Positions 45,561 through 58,441 of a stretch of DNA of 64,000 nt are shown here, one piece after another. Position 1 is the first letter of the stretch. The number at the start of each line of letters is the position of its first letter. The DNA comes from Pictodentalium vernedei (Eukaryota; Mollusca; Scaphopoda; Dentaliida; Dentaliidae). The position numbers were made by a program, and so were the translations under genes. The DNA is taken from positions 248,187,187 to 248,251,186 of the forward strand of contig CM062289.1 of the NCBI GenBank assembly GCA_031216915.1. Direction: 5' to 3'. A model generated the notes under the pieces. The model saw only the letters and a program-made list of their open reading frames with translations. It did no database searches and had not been told where the DNA came from.

Positions 45561-47110
45561 CCGTAATTCAGAATTTGGATGTTGAGGCTCTTCCTCCACC
45601 TGTAAAACTATCAGACGCGACTGCCCAACCCCCACCCAACACAAACACCCATTAGTTGGACTCTACATCTCGGGCGTCCATGCCAGGAAACACGTCTGAA
45701 AAACATTGATCATTTTGCACCCGGCGACCTCAACTTCAGTGAACGCTGTACATAATTTGAAATCAAAATTTTCAGTAAAACCCGCAAACATTGGTATTCG
45801 CGTTTCTTTTAAATATTTAGTATTACTTAATCAGTCCTTGCTGATAGAACACCAATTCAAATGATTTGTTGGAATTTGTAATATATTCAAAAAAATATGC
45901 GCTTTTAGATTGTATAGTATAGGCGTTAAGTGTCATTTTACGTTTTGAGTGAAAAATCATTGAAACATTAAGGGTGTCTAATTATAAGAAATAACCCGAC
46001 AATTACCTACCTGCAACTATCCATTTGCTTCCTAACATTCTGACATGGAAACCAAAAGTAATAGAGCACCACGAAGGCCTGGAATTAGTTGCTGTAGCCA
46101 AATTGAGGACTGGGAAACTCTGCCCCCCCCCCCCCCCCCCCCCAAAAAAAGGTGGGTGTGTGACGGTGGCGAACCGCGACCCCAATAAACATCTCTGTCG
46201 AAAATTTACACATTCTGTCGGAAAATAATTTCTGACCAGTGTGGCATAGACTCAGAGCCAGCAGCCGACGAAGCTAACAATTGTCCAATGACCTCCTATA
46301 TAACTTTTAGAATATCATGATTGTCAAAGAACTCATTATTCAAGTCGGCAAGGAGATTTCCCAACACCAGACCAGAACCGAGACCGGAAAGTGCGGGATT
46401 TAGAAATGTCACACGCCATTACGCAGAGCCATGCCAAGCCTCAAATGAGAATTGTTATCAGTGCCTCTTATTTAAAAAAAAGTCGGGAAGGGAAGCCTCC
46501 CCCCCCCCCTCAAATACCCTCCCACATCTCGGGGCTATGCACTTTGGATATGCCTAATATGTTACGGACTTTGGGTCCAAGTTTGAATTAGCTTTAGGTA
46601 TACATATGCCCCCCCCCCCCCCCTCACCCCACACACATGTCAATTTTTTAAATACTGCTGACTTCGAGCCTGGGAAGTTGCCTTCTGGTACCGCGTTTCA
46701 ATTTCAGGCTTTCACCATCAGAGCTCATGGCATAGATAAATAACTGAGAATTATTCATCTACCCGAAGACCCTCAACGTACATGTAGATAAGAAGCAACA
46801 GGAAGGGTTGTGGCAATATGACCAATACCTGGTGGAATTCCTCTAAAGCGGATAACAGTATACATAAGTGTTTAATCTTGACTTTCGGCCTGCACTTGTT
46901 GTGGTCGTACAATCAAATCCATCAGGTTTATTGAAGGAGAAGTAGAACTTATTAAGAAATGACATAAACTAACACTCCTCATACTGATTTGTCAGCTCCC
47001 ACCCGAACCACCCCCACCCCCCCACTCCCAACCAATTACGCGCTCGTTTTTTATTTCTGAACTCTAGATATTTCTTCTGCAATCGTGAGGAACCACGACA
47101 TCACTGCCCA
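45561..47110. other. Non-coding DNA with C-tracts
   Basis: C-tracts at 46123-46143, 46499-46509 and 46609-46623. 46800-46850 contains the GGTGGAATTCCTCTAAAG SINE-like motif. No gene. Confidence 0.5.
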
Positions 47111-47443
47111 TCATGTAGTGTTTCCGCCTCCACGCATAAGAATCGGATGCAAAAGCATTTGGAAATCTTCAAAAGTAACCTTCATTGAAACACTTATGGT
47201 AGCAGTTGTTTTGGACTTCTGAATGGGAATTACAACTGACATGGATTTACTGGCAAATGTCGTCCACTCGTTGACATTTAATGAGGTCGACATAGTAATA
47301 ATGCGCAGTTTGGAATGGCTATGTTTGTTCCAATGTATGGAGCCTTGGCGGTCAGTACAGAATATCATAAGATGTGACCTCTGGGAGCTGGCATACTGCA
47401 TAGAGGTCTTGCAATTATATCTTCTACCGTCAGTATGTTGATA
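47111..47443 (-). CDS. Weak candidate coding segment, minus strand
   Basis: Open on the minus strand for about 110 codons, with ATG at 47401. The composition is not low complexity (segments TISVSMKVTFEDFQM and RIITMSTSLNVNEW). No domain recognised, no clear splice sites found. It may be a chance frame. Confidence 0.2.
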   Translation of the reverse strand, partial: YQHTDGRRYNCKTSMQYASSQRSHLMIFCTDRQGSIHWNKHSHSKLRIITMSTSLNVNEWTTFASKSMSVVIPIQKSKTTATISVSMKVTFEDFQMLLHPILMRGGGNTT

Positions 47444-47926
47444 GGCTCATCAAAAATCCGTTTTTCTGTGTTCTCAATTTTGAGACGAAAACGCTCAGGA
47501 ACTGAAAATACGAGGGAAATCCTGTGTATTGTGCGGGCACAATCACTTCATCTAGTTAGTTAATGTTTCGTATTGTCATAGTTGTGTATAATCTGTGTGT
47601 TGAATAAACACCTCAAATATAACAATGGAGACTCAGTCATGGGATTATATTCAATGTAATTACAGGTGTAAATTGACAACTCTGAGTTAATTCACTGGTA
47701 CATAAAATGGATCAAAATGGTGAAAATTTAAAAACAGTGTCTGAAATTTTTCTAAGGGGGGGGGGGGGGGGCGAAAATGTTTCCAGGGGGAGGGTGTTGT
47801 CCCCCCCCCCTGGTTGCAGACATGAGCACATGAAAGATATATGAAATCAACTCATAGAATTAACAGCAGGCACCACTGGATCCTGCAAGTCGTACCAGAA
47901 CTGATAATACAATAATATTCCCTGAG

Positions 47927-48147
47927 AACAACTTGTGGCCAAATGTGCTTCACGTATCCAAGAACAAAGCTGGACATTCAAAACACTTTTCGATGCAGCG
48001 ACAGGGTTGCAATTGGAAAAAAGACAACACCGTCTGCATTTTTTATTGCAGATGGAATCCATGTTCGAGGGACATGAGCAAATCACTCGATACCACGAAT
48101 TTCCATCAAAATTCAAAATCGTAATTCTAAGCAATTTCACCAGGTTC
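47927..48147 (+). CDS. Candidate host exon next to the minisatellite
   Basis: Open plus-strand frame (ASRIQEQSWTFKTLFDAATG onward, then KRQHRLHFLLQMESMFEGHE) of about 73 codons after a weak acceptor (TTCCCTGAG). It ends at an excellent donor, GTAAGTAT at 48148-48155. The donor bases are also the first bases of the inverted end segment of the minisatellite, so either the array element inserted exactly at the splice site or the donor is coincidental. Protein not recognised. Confidence 0.3.
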
Positions 48148-48148
48148 G

Positions 48149-48192
48149 TAAGTATAAAAAAATTAAGATGCCATAAGTCCTAATGATGAGAT
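48149..48192 (+). repeat. Left end segment of the minisatellite element
   Basis: AAGTATAAAAAAATT followed by GATGCCATAAGTCC and one unit in the opposite direction to array 1. Its reverse complement, with one 1-nt gap and a few changes, occurs at about 55791-55834 and 57778-57823. Confidence 0.85.
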
Positions 48193-49530
48193 ATTATCTC
48201 ATCATTAGGAGATATTATCTCATCATTAGGACTTATTATCTCATCATTAGGACTTTTTTTATCTCATCATTAGGAGATAATATCTCATCATTACGAGATA
48301 TTATCTCATCGATAGGAGATATTATCTCGTCATTAGGACTTATTATCTCATCATTAGGACTTATTATCTCATTGCTAGGAGATAATATCTCATCATTAAG
48401 ACATACTATCTCACCATTAGGAGATATTATATAATCATTACGAGATATTATCTCATCATTAGGAGATATCTCATCATTAGGAGATATTATTTCATCATTA
48501 GGACTTATTATCTCATCATTAGGACTTATTATCTCATCATTAGGAAACATTATCTCATCATTAGGACTTTGTATCTCATCATTAGGAGATAATATCTCAT
48601 CATTACGAGATATTATCTCATCATTAGGATATATTATCTCATCATTACGAGATATTATCTCATCATTAGGAGATATTATCTCATCATTAGGAAATATTAT
48701 CTCATCATTAGGACTTATTATCTCATCATTAGGAGATAATATCTCATCATTACGAGATATTATCTCATCATTAGGACTATTCTGTCATCATTAGGACATA
48801 TTATCTCTTGATTATGACTTATTATCTCATCATTAGGACTTATTATCTCATCATTAGGACTTTTTATCTCATCATTAGGACTTATCTCATCATTAGGAGA
48901 TCATACCTCATCATTAAGAGATATTATCTCATCATTAGGATTTTTTATCTCATCATTAGGGGATATTATCTCATCATTAGGACTTATTATCTCATCATTA
49001 CGACATATTATCTCATCATTAGGACAGATTATCTCATTGTTACGAGATATTATCTCATCATTAGGAGATATTATCTCATCATTAGGAGATGCTATCTCAT
49101 CATTAGGACATATTATCTTATCATCAGGAAATATTATCTCATCATTAGGACTTATTATCTCATCATTAGGACTTATCTCATCATTACGAGATACTATCTC
49201 ATCATTAGGAGATATTACCTCATCATTAGGAGATATTATCTCATCATTAGGGCATATTATCTCATCATTAGGACTTATTATCTCATCATTCGGACTTTTT
49301 ATCTCATCGTTAGGCGATATTATCTCATCATTAGGAGATATTATCTCATCACTAGGAGATATTATCTCATCACCAGGAGATATTATCTCATCATTAGGAG
49401 ATATTATTTCATCATTAGGACTTATCTCATCATTACGAGATACTATCTCATCATTAGGAGATATTACCTCATCATTAGGAGATAATATCTTATCATTAGG
49501 ACTTATTATCTCATCATTACGAGATCTGCT
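48183..49530 (+). repeat. 21-bp minisatellite array 1
   Basis: About 64 units whose constant part is TCTCATCATTAGG, followed by a variable AGATATT / ACTTATT / ACATATT / AGATAAT part. Because the unit is a multiple of three, long false ORFs run through it. Orientation is opposite to arrays 2-4. Confidence 0.95.
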
Positions 49531-50145
49531 CGTCCTATTTAGTGAAGAGTTAAATGTCTTCACATTCTCCTCGTAATGACTAGAAGGTTGTGGAGGGGCA
49601 TGGTAGGCCAAAATGAAGTGTGGAGGGGGAAATATTTTACAGCAGCAGATAAATACTTTATCCCCCCGACTTCCTTTCACCTCATGCTGGGTTAACCCTT
49701 TACCTAACATAATGGACAAAACCGACCAGCACTATTCGCAAAACAACCTTTCAATATGCATTATTTGTTCATTTTTTTGTCTCAAAAACATAGCTTATGA
49801 CCCCTCAGGGGAAGAGCTCGTTGAGCTCGTTCCAATGAGGGGTCATAGGCTATGTTTGTGACGCAAAAAATGAAAGAAAGTATTTAGTCAAGAATTTTGT
49901 TTACAAGTGTCGTCAGCCTTTCGTGTTAGACTAAAGGGTTAAGATTGTCTATTCCCCATAGGTGAACGTCCAGGGGAACGATATTAACTTTCTCTGCCAA
50001 CTTGAGAACCTGGGTACTTTTTGAAGGCCAGAGAGTGAAAGAGTAACCATAGAAAAATGACCTGACAAATATCAGAGTGAAAGTACATGAACCAGTTCTA
50101 GGGGGTTCAGGTATGAATATATATAGTGTTCCAATTTTTCAGGAA
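49531..50145 (+). repeat. Flank A, diverged copy 1 (with MITE insertion)
   Basis: Matches 55815-56147 and 57805-58170 (GGAAATATTTT, TTTCACCTC, CCATAGGTGAA, GGTACTTTTTGA, AACCATAG with AAAATGACC). It is interrupted at its TTAA by the MITE at 49692-49942. Confidence 0.78.
49692..49942 (+). mobile_element. TTAA hairpin MITE family 1, copy 8, with paralogous empty sites
   Basis: TTAACCCTTTACCTAACATA to ACTAAAGGGTTAA. The uninterrupted counterpart (CTCTGGGTTAAAATGATGC) exists at 55990-56008 and 57979-57997 with a single TTAA, so duplication of TTAA on insertion can be read directly. Confidence 0.92.
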
Positions 50146-50301
50146 GGTGGGGTGTTGGGGTGAGTCCCCCTCAACAACGCCACAAAGTGGTGGAAATTTA
50201 ACTGCTCACTGAACACGACTAGCAAACATTTTAGCTGAACTTTGAACCCAGTTGTCCACCAAACTCCCTCAGAACTCCTTTCCAGTGACTGGAATAAAAC
50301 T

Positions 50302-50604
50302 GAACCAGCACTACAAAATTTAACTGGGCCTCATTTCAAGAAACCCTAACTGTTAACTATCTCAATTAGGCATTTTAGTTATTATGTGCGTGATTGAACG
50401 CACGTAGCGGCGAGCTGTGACCGATCACGAAAGGGGGTATCCCATTTTCGTTCGTGGGGCCAGTTTTTCTGGGGATAATTTTGGAAAATGGAAAGTCAGA
50501 GAGGCTCTCCAATGGCTTCCTTGTACAAGAGCTCAATTTTTCCCATCAAAATACTCCTTGTATTTGACCTAGAACCAACGTCATAGCCCTAAACTAGGAA
50601 TAGA
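50302..50604 (+). repeat. Flank B, copy 1
   Basis: About 303 bp, from GAACCAGCACTACAAAATTT to ACTAGGAATAGAAG. It is repeated at 52043-52346 with about 5 percent differences by eye. It includes a palindromic GTGCGTGATTGAACGCAC (50388-50405). Confidence 0.9.
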
Positions 50605-52042
50605 AGATATCTCCTAATGATGAGATAATAAGTCTTAATGATGAGATATCTCCTAATGATGAGATATTATCTCCTAATGATGAGATATTATCTCATAATG
50701 ATGAGATAATATCTCCCAATGACGAGATAATATCTCCTAATGATGAGATAATATCTCCTAATGATGAGATAGTATCTCGTAATGATGAGATAATATCTCC
50801 TAATGATTAGAGATTATCTCCTATTGATGAGATAGTATCTCGTAATGATAAGATAATATCTCCCAATGATGAGATAATATCTCCTAATGATGAGATAATA
50901 TATCTTAATGATGAGATAATACGTCCTAATGATGAGATAATATCTCCTAATGATGAGATAATAAGCCCTAAAGATGAGATAATATCTCCTAATGATGAGA
51001 TAATATCTCATAATGAGGAGATATTATCCCCTAATGATGAGATAATATCTCCTAATGGTGAGATAATATCTCATAATGACAAGATAAAAAGTCCTAATGA
51101 TGAGATAATATCTCCGAATTATGAGATAATATGTCCTAATGATGAGATAATATCTCCTAATGATGAGATAACATCCCGTAATGATGAGATATTATCTCCT
51201 AATGATGAGATAATATCTCCTAATGATGAGATAATAAGTCCTAACGATGAGATAATATTTCCTAATGATGAGATTATATCTCGTAATGATGAGATATTAT
51301 CTCTTAATGATGAGATAATATCTCCTAATGATGAGATAATATCTCCTAATGATGAGATAAAAAGTCCTAATGATGAGATAATATCTCCTAATGATGAGAT
51401 AATAAGTCCTAATGCTGAGGTAAAAAGTCCTAATGATGAGATAATGTCTCCTAATGATGAGATACAAAGTCCTAATGATGAGATAATAAGTCCTAATGAT
51501 GAGATAATATCGCCTAATGATGAGATAATATCTCCTAATGATGAGATAATATCTCATAATGATGAGATAAAAAGTCTTAATGATGAGATAATATCTCCTA
51601 ATGGTGAGATAATATCTTCTAATGATGAGAAAATATCTCGTAATGGCGAGATTTTATCTCCTAATGATGAGATAATAAGTCCTAATGATGAGATAATATC
51701 TCATAATGATGAGATAAAATGTCCTAATGATGGGATAATATCTCCTAATGATGAGATAATACCTCCTAATGATGACATAATAAGTCCTAATGATGAGGTA
51801 ATAAGTCCTAATAATGAGATAATATCTCCTAATGATGAGATAAAAAGTCCTAATGATGAGATAGTATCTCCTAATGATGAGATAATATCTCCTAATGATG
51901 AGATAATATCTCATAATGACGAGATAAAAAGTCGTAATGATGAGATAATATCTCCTAATTATGAGATAATAAGTCCTAATGATGAGATAATATCTCCTAA
52001 TGATGAGATAATAAGCCCTAATGATGAGATAATAATATTTCC
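50605..52042 (-). repeat. 21-bp minisatellite array 2
   Basis: About 68 units, reading TCCTAATGATGAGATAATA on the plus strand, so inverted relative to array 1. Lies between the two copies of flank B. Confidence 0.95.
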
Positions 52043-52346
52043 GAACCAGCACTACAAAATTTAACTAGGCCTCATTTCAAGAAACCCCAACTGTTAACTA
52101 TCTCAATTAGGCATTTTAGTCATGATGTGCGTGATTGAACGCACGTAGCGACGAGCTGTGACCTATCACGAGAGGGGGTATCCCATTTTCGTTGGTGGGG
52201 CCAGTTTTCCTGGGGAACATTTTGGAAAATGGAAAGTCAATGAGGCTCTCCAATGGCTTCCTTGTACAAGAGCTCAATTTTTCCCATCAAAATACTCCTT
52301 GTATTTGACCTAGAACCAACGTCATAGCCACAAACTAGGAATACAA
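52043..52346 (+). repeat. Flank B, copy 2
   Basis: Duplicate of 50302-50604; both copies end in the same array junction (GATATCTCCTAATGATG), so array start and flank were duplicated together. Confidence 0.9.
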
Positions 52347-55300
52347 GATATCTCCTAATGATGAGATAATAAGTCTTAATGATGAGAAAATATCTCCTAA
52401 TGAGAGATAGTATCTCGTAATGATGAGATAATATCTCCTAATGATGAGATAATATTTCCTAATGATGAGATAATATCTCATAATGATGAGATAATATGTC
52501 CAAACGATGAGATAATATGTCCTAATGATGAGATAATATCTCATAATGATGAGATATTATCCCCAATGATGAGATAATATCTCATAATGACGAGATAAAT
52601 AGTCCTAATGATGAGATAATATCTCCTAATTATGAGACAATAAGTCCTAATGATGAAATAATATCTCCTAATGATGAGAGAAGAAGTCCTAATGATAAGA
52701 TAATATTTCGTAATAATGAGATAATATCTCGTAATGATGAGATAATATCTCCTAATGATGAGATAATATCTCCTAATGATGAGATAATATCTCCTAATGG
52801 TGAGATAATATGTCCTAATGATGAGATAATAAGTCCTAATGATGAGATAATATCTCCTAATGATGAGATAATATCTCCTAATGATGAGATAATATCTCCT
52901 AATGATGAGATAATATCTCATAATGATGAGATAATATGTCCAAATGATGAGATAATATGCCCTAATGATGAGATAATATCTCATAATGATGAGATATTAT
53001 CCCCAATGATGAGATAATATCTCATAATGACGAGATAAATAGTCCTAATGATGAGATAATATCTCCTAATTATGAGACAATAAGTCCTAATGATGAAATA
53101 ATATCTCCTACTGATGAGAGAAGAAGTCCTAATGATAAGATGATATTTCGTAAAGATGAGATAATATCTCGTAATGATGAGATAATATCTCCTAATGATG
53201 AGATAATATCTCCTAATGATGAGATAATATCTCCTAATGATGAGATAATATGTCCTAATGATGAGATAATAAGTCCTAATGATGAGATAATATCTCCTAA
53301 TGATGAGATAATAAGTCCTAAAGATGAGATAATATCTCCTAATGATGAGATAATATCTCATAATGACGAGATAAAAAGTCCTAATGATGAGATAATATCT
53401 TCTAATTATGAGATAATAAGTCCTAATAATGAAATACTATCTCCTAATGATGAGATAATAAGTCCTAATGATGAGATAATATTTCCTAATGATGAGATAA
53501 TATCTCGTAATGATGAGATAGTATCTCCTAATGATGAGATAATATCTCCTAATGATGAGATAATATCTCCTAATGATGAGAGATTATCTCCTAATGATGA
53601 GATAGTATCTCGTAATGGTGAGATAATATCTCCTGATGATGAGATAATATCTCCTAATAATGAGATAATATCTCCTAATGATGAGATAATATCTCCAAAT
53701 GGTGAGATAATATGTCCTAATGATGAGATAATATCTCATAATGATGAGATATTATCCCCAATGATGAGATAATATCTCATAATGACGAGATAAATAGTCC
53801 TAATGATGAGATAATATCTCCTAATTATGAGACAATAAGTCCTAATGATGAAATAATATCTCCTAATGATGAGAGAAGAAGTCCTAATGATAAGATAATA
53901 TTTCGTAATGATGAGATAATATCTCGTAATGATGAGATAATATCTCCTAATGATGAGATAATATCTCCTAATGATGAGATAATATCTCCTAATGGTGAGA
54001 TAATATGTCCTAATGATGAGATAATAAGTCCTAATGATGAGATAATATCTCCTAATGATGAGATAATATCTCCTAATGATGAGATAATATCTCCTAATGA
54101 TGAGATAATATCTCCTAATGATGAGATAATATCTCATAATGATGAGATAATATGTCCAAATGATGAGATAATATGCCCTAATGATGAGATAATATCTCAT
54201 AATGATGAGATATTATCCCCAATGATGAGATAATATCTCATAATGACGAGATAAATAGTCCTAATGATGAGATAATATCTCCTAATTATGAGACAATAAG
54301 TCCTAATGATGAAATAATATCTCCTACTGATGAGAGAAGAAGTCCTAATGATAAGATAATATTTCGTAAAGATGAGATAATATCTCGTAATGATGAGATA
54401 ATATCTCCTAATGATGAGATAATATCTCCTAATGATGAGATAATATCTCCTAATGATGAGATAATATGTCCTAATGATGAGATAATAAGTCCTAATGATG
54501 AGATAATATCTCCTAATGATGAGATAATAAGTCCTAAAGATGAGATAATATCTCCTAATGATGAGATAATATCTCATAATGACGAGATAAAAAGTCCTAA
54601 TGATGAGATAATATCTTCTAATTATGAGATAATAAGTCCTAATAATGAAATACTATCTCCTAATGATGAGATAATAAGTCCTAATGATGAGATAATATTT
54701 CCTAATGATGAGATAATATCTCGTAATGATGAGATAGTATCTCCTAATGATGAGATAATATCTCCTAATGATGAGATAATATCTCCTAATGATGAGAGAT
54801 TATCTCCTAATGATGAGATAGTATCTCGTAATGGTGAGATAATATCTCCTGATGATGAGACAATATCTCCTAATAATGAGATAATATCTCCTAATGATGA
54901 GATGATATCTCCAAATGGTGAGATAATATGTCCTAATGATGAGATAATATCTCATAATGATGAGATATTATCCCCAATGATGAGATAATATCTCATAATG
55001 ACGAGACAAATAGTCCTAATGATGAGATAATATCTCCTAATTATGAGACAATAAGTCCTAATGATGAAATAATATCTCCTAATGATGAGAGAAGAAGTCC
55101 TAATGATAAGATAATATTTCGTAATGATTAGATAATATCTCGTAATGATGAGACAATATCTCCTAATGATGAGATAATATCTCCTAATGATGAGATAATA
55201 TCTCCTAATGATGAGATAATATGTCCTAATGATGTGATAATAAGTCCTAATGATGAGATAACATCTCCTAATGATGAGATAATAAGTCCTAAAGATGAGA

Positions 55301-55797
55301 TAATATCTCCTAATGATGAGATAATATCCCCTAATGATGAGATAATATCTCATAATGATGAGATATTATCCCCTAATGATGAGATAATATCTCCTAATGA
55401 TGAGATAATATCTCATAATGACGAGATAAAAAGTCCTAATGATGAGATAATATCTCCTAATTATGAGATAATAAGTCCTAATAATGAAATAATATCTCCT
55501 AATGATGAGATAATAAGTCCTAATGATGAGATAATATTTCCTAATGATGAGATAATATCTCCTAATGATGAGATAATATCTCCTAATGATGAGATATTAT
55601 CTCCTAATGATGAGATAATAAGTCCTAATGATGATATAATATCTCGTAATGATGAGATAATATCTCATAATGATGAGATAAAAAGTCCTAATGATGAAAT
55701 AATATCTCCTAATGATGAGATAATAAGTCCTAATGATGAGATAATAAGTCCTAATAATGAGATAATATCTCCTAATGATGAGGTAATATCTCATCAT
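52347..55797 (-). repeat. 21-bp minisatellite array 3 with higher-order repeats
   Basis: About 164 units. A marker block (GATATTATCCCCAATGATGA, then GACGAGATAAATAGTCC, then GAGAGAAGAAGTCC) occurs at about 52553, 52992, 53749, 54208 and 54964. Spacings alternate near 440-460 and 756, giving a higher-order unit of about 1.2 kb copied more than twice. Confidence 0.93.
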
Positions 55798-56147
55798 TAG
55801 GACTTATGACATCCAATTTTTTTATACTTGCTGGCACCAATACGCTTCCATAGAAACTTAACTTGCTCCATTGAATTAAGTAATTCCAGGGCTGATCAAG
55901 CGAAACGAAGTGGGGGGAGAAAATATTTTCTTCTCGCCATGAGAGCACAACAATATTACCCCCTCACACAAACACTTCATTTCACCTCGCTCTGGGTTAA
56001 AATGATGCATACTTCGTCCATAGGTGAAGGTTCTGGGTCTTCCCCACGGATAGTAATTAACATCTCATACCAATTGGAGCACATTAGGTACTTTTTGAAG
56101 CTTTGAGTTCCCTGAGAGTGGGAGAATAACCACAGCAAAATGACCCA
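55798..56147 (+). repeat. Flank A, copy 2
   Basis: Starts with the end segment (ACTTATGACATCC, then TTTTTTTATACTTG) and continues to AAATGACCCACGA, where a new minisatellite stretch begins. Near identical to 57787-58136. Confidence 0.88.
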
Positions 56148-57786
56148 CGATAATAAGTCATAATGATGAGATAATATCTCATAATGATGAGATAATATCT
56201 CATAATGATGAGATAAGAAGTCTTAATGATGAGATACTATCTCCTAATGGTGAGATAATATCTCCTAATGATGAGATAATATCTCGTAATGATGAGATAT
56301 TATCTCCTAATGATGAGATAATAAGTCCTAATGATGAGATAATATCTCGTAATGATGAGATAATATCTCATAATGATGAGATAAGATGTCCTAATGATGG
56401 GATAATATCTCCTAATGATGAGATAATATCTCCTGATGATGAGATAATAAGGCCTAATGATGAGATAATATTTCCTAATGATGAGATAATATCTCGTAAT
56501 GATGAGATATTATCTTCTAATGATGAGATAATATCTCATAATGACGAGATAATATCTCATAATGATGAGATAAAAGGTCCTAATGATGAGATGATATCTC
56601 CTAATGATGAGATAATAAGTCCTAATGATGAGGTAATAAGTCCTAATAATGAGATAATATCTGCTAATAACGAGATGAAAAGTCCTAATGATGAGATAAT
56701 ACGTCCTAATGATGAGATAATATCTCCTAATGATGAGATAATATCTCCTAATGATGAGAGATTATCTCCTAATGATGAGATAGTATCTCGTAATGGTGAG
56801 ATAATATCTCACTTCGAATGTGCATTAAGATGACATTTCTAATGATGAGATAATATGTCCTTATGGTGAGATAATAAGTCCTAATGATGAGATAATATCT
56901 CCTAATGATGAGATAATAAGTCCTAAAGATGAGATAATATCTCCTAATGATGAGATAATATCTCATAATGATGAGATATTATCCCCTAATGATGAGATAA
57001 TATCTCCTAATGATGAGATAATATCTCATAATGACGAGATAAGAAGTCCTAATGATGAGATAATATCTCCTAATTATGAGATAATAAGTCCTTATGATGA
57101 AATAATATCTCCTAATGATGAGATACTAAGTCCTAATGATGAGATAATATTTCCTAATGATGAGATAATATCTCGTAATGATGAGATAATATCTCCTAAT
57201 GATGAGGTAATATCTCCTAATGATGAGGGATTGTCTCCTAATGATGAGATAGTATCTCGTAATGGTGAGATAATATCTCCTAATGATGAGATAATATCTC
57301 CTAATGATGAGATAATATCTCCTAATGATAAGATAATATCTCCTAATCATGAGATAATTTCTCCTAATGATGAGATAATAAGTCCTAAAGATGAGATAAT
57401 ATCTCCTAATGATGAGATAATATCTCATAATGATGAGATATTATCTCCTAATGATGAGATAATATCTAATGATGAGATAATATCTCATAATGACGAGATA
57501 AAAAGTCCTAATGATGAGATAATATCTCCTAATTATGAGATAATAAGTCCTAATAATGAAATAATATCTCCTAATGATGAGATTATATCTCCTAATGATG
57601 AGATAATAAGTCCTAATGATGAGATAATATCTCGTAATAATGAGATAATATCTCATAATGATGAGATAGAAAGTCCTAATGATGAGATAATATCTCCTAA
57701 TGATGAGATAATAAGTCCTACTGTTGAGATAATAAGTCCTAATAATGAGATAATATCTCCTAATGATGAGATAATATCTCATCATT
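56148..57786 (-). repeat. 21-bp minisatellite array 4
   Basis: About 77 units, interrupted at 56811-56840 by a 30-bp piece (CTTCGAATGTGCATTAAGAT...) that belongs to the far side of flank A (compare 58171-58200). So this array has replaced part of a flank A copy. Confidence 0.92.
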
Positions 57787-58255
57787 AGGACTTATGACAT
57801 CCAATTTTTTTTATACTTGCTGGCACCAATACGCTTCCATAGAAACTTAACTCGCTCCATTGAATAAAGTAATTCCAGGGTTGATCAAGCGAAACGAAGT
57901 GGGGGGAAAAATATTTTTCTTCTCGCCATGAGAGCACAACAATATTACCCCCTCACACACACACTTCATTTCACCTCGCTCTGGGTTAAAATGATGCATA
58001 CTTCGCCCATAGGTGAAGGTCCTGGGTCTTCACCGCGGATAGTAATTAACATCCCATACCAATTGGAGAACACTAGGTACTTTTTGAGGCTTTGAGTTCC
58101 CTGAGAGTGGGGGAATAACCACAGCAAAATGACCCATGAAATATCAGAATGAAACCAGTTTTCGAGATTTCAGCTTCGAATGTGTATTAAGATGACATTT
58201 CTCAGTGGAATGGGGCGAATCGTCCCCCACACTCATGTAGTTACGCCGCTGAGTA
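57787..58255 (+). repeat. Flank A, copy 3 (longest)
   Basis: Repeats 55798-56147 and continues past the point where copy 2 is interrupted (GAAATATCAGAATGAAACC, CTTCGAATGTG), giving the uninterrupted form of flank A. Confidence 0.88.
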
Positions 58256-58408
58256 ATTCTGTGTTGAAGGCAATTCACCCCTTGATTTACGTGACGACCA
58301 TGAAATCCAACCGGTCACTGTTGGCTACATAAATCACCGTTCAAATGTTATCATTTTTTTAGTTTTTATCTCCAAAACGTAGCTTATGTTAGACTACAAA
58401 TGCTACCC

Positions 58409-58441
<33 letters not shown>

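Noticed and set aside
48183-57786. CRISPR-like array
   Set aside because: There are no unique spacers; every unit is the same 21-bp motif with point variants, and the DNA is animal.
48183-57788. Long open frames of ISPNDEI- or YYLIIRR-type repeats (up to 272 codons) on both strands
   Set aside because: The 21-bp unit is a multiple of three, so any frame without a stop in one unit stays open. Both strands are open at once and there is no start or splice context. These are minisatellite artefacts.
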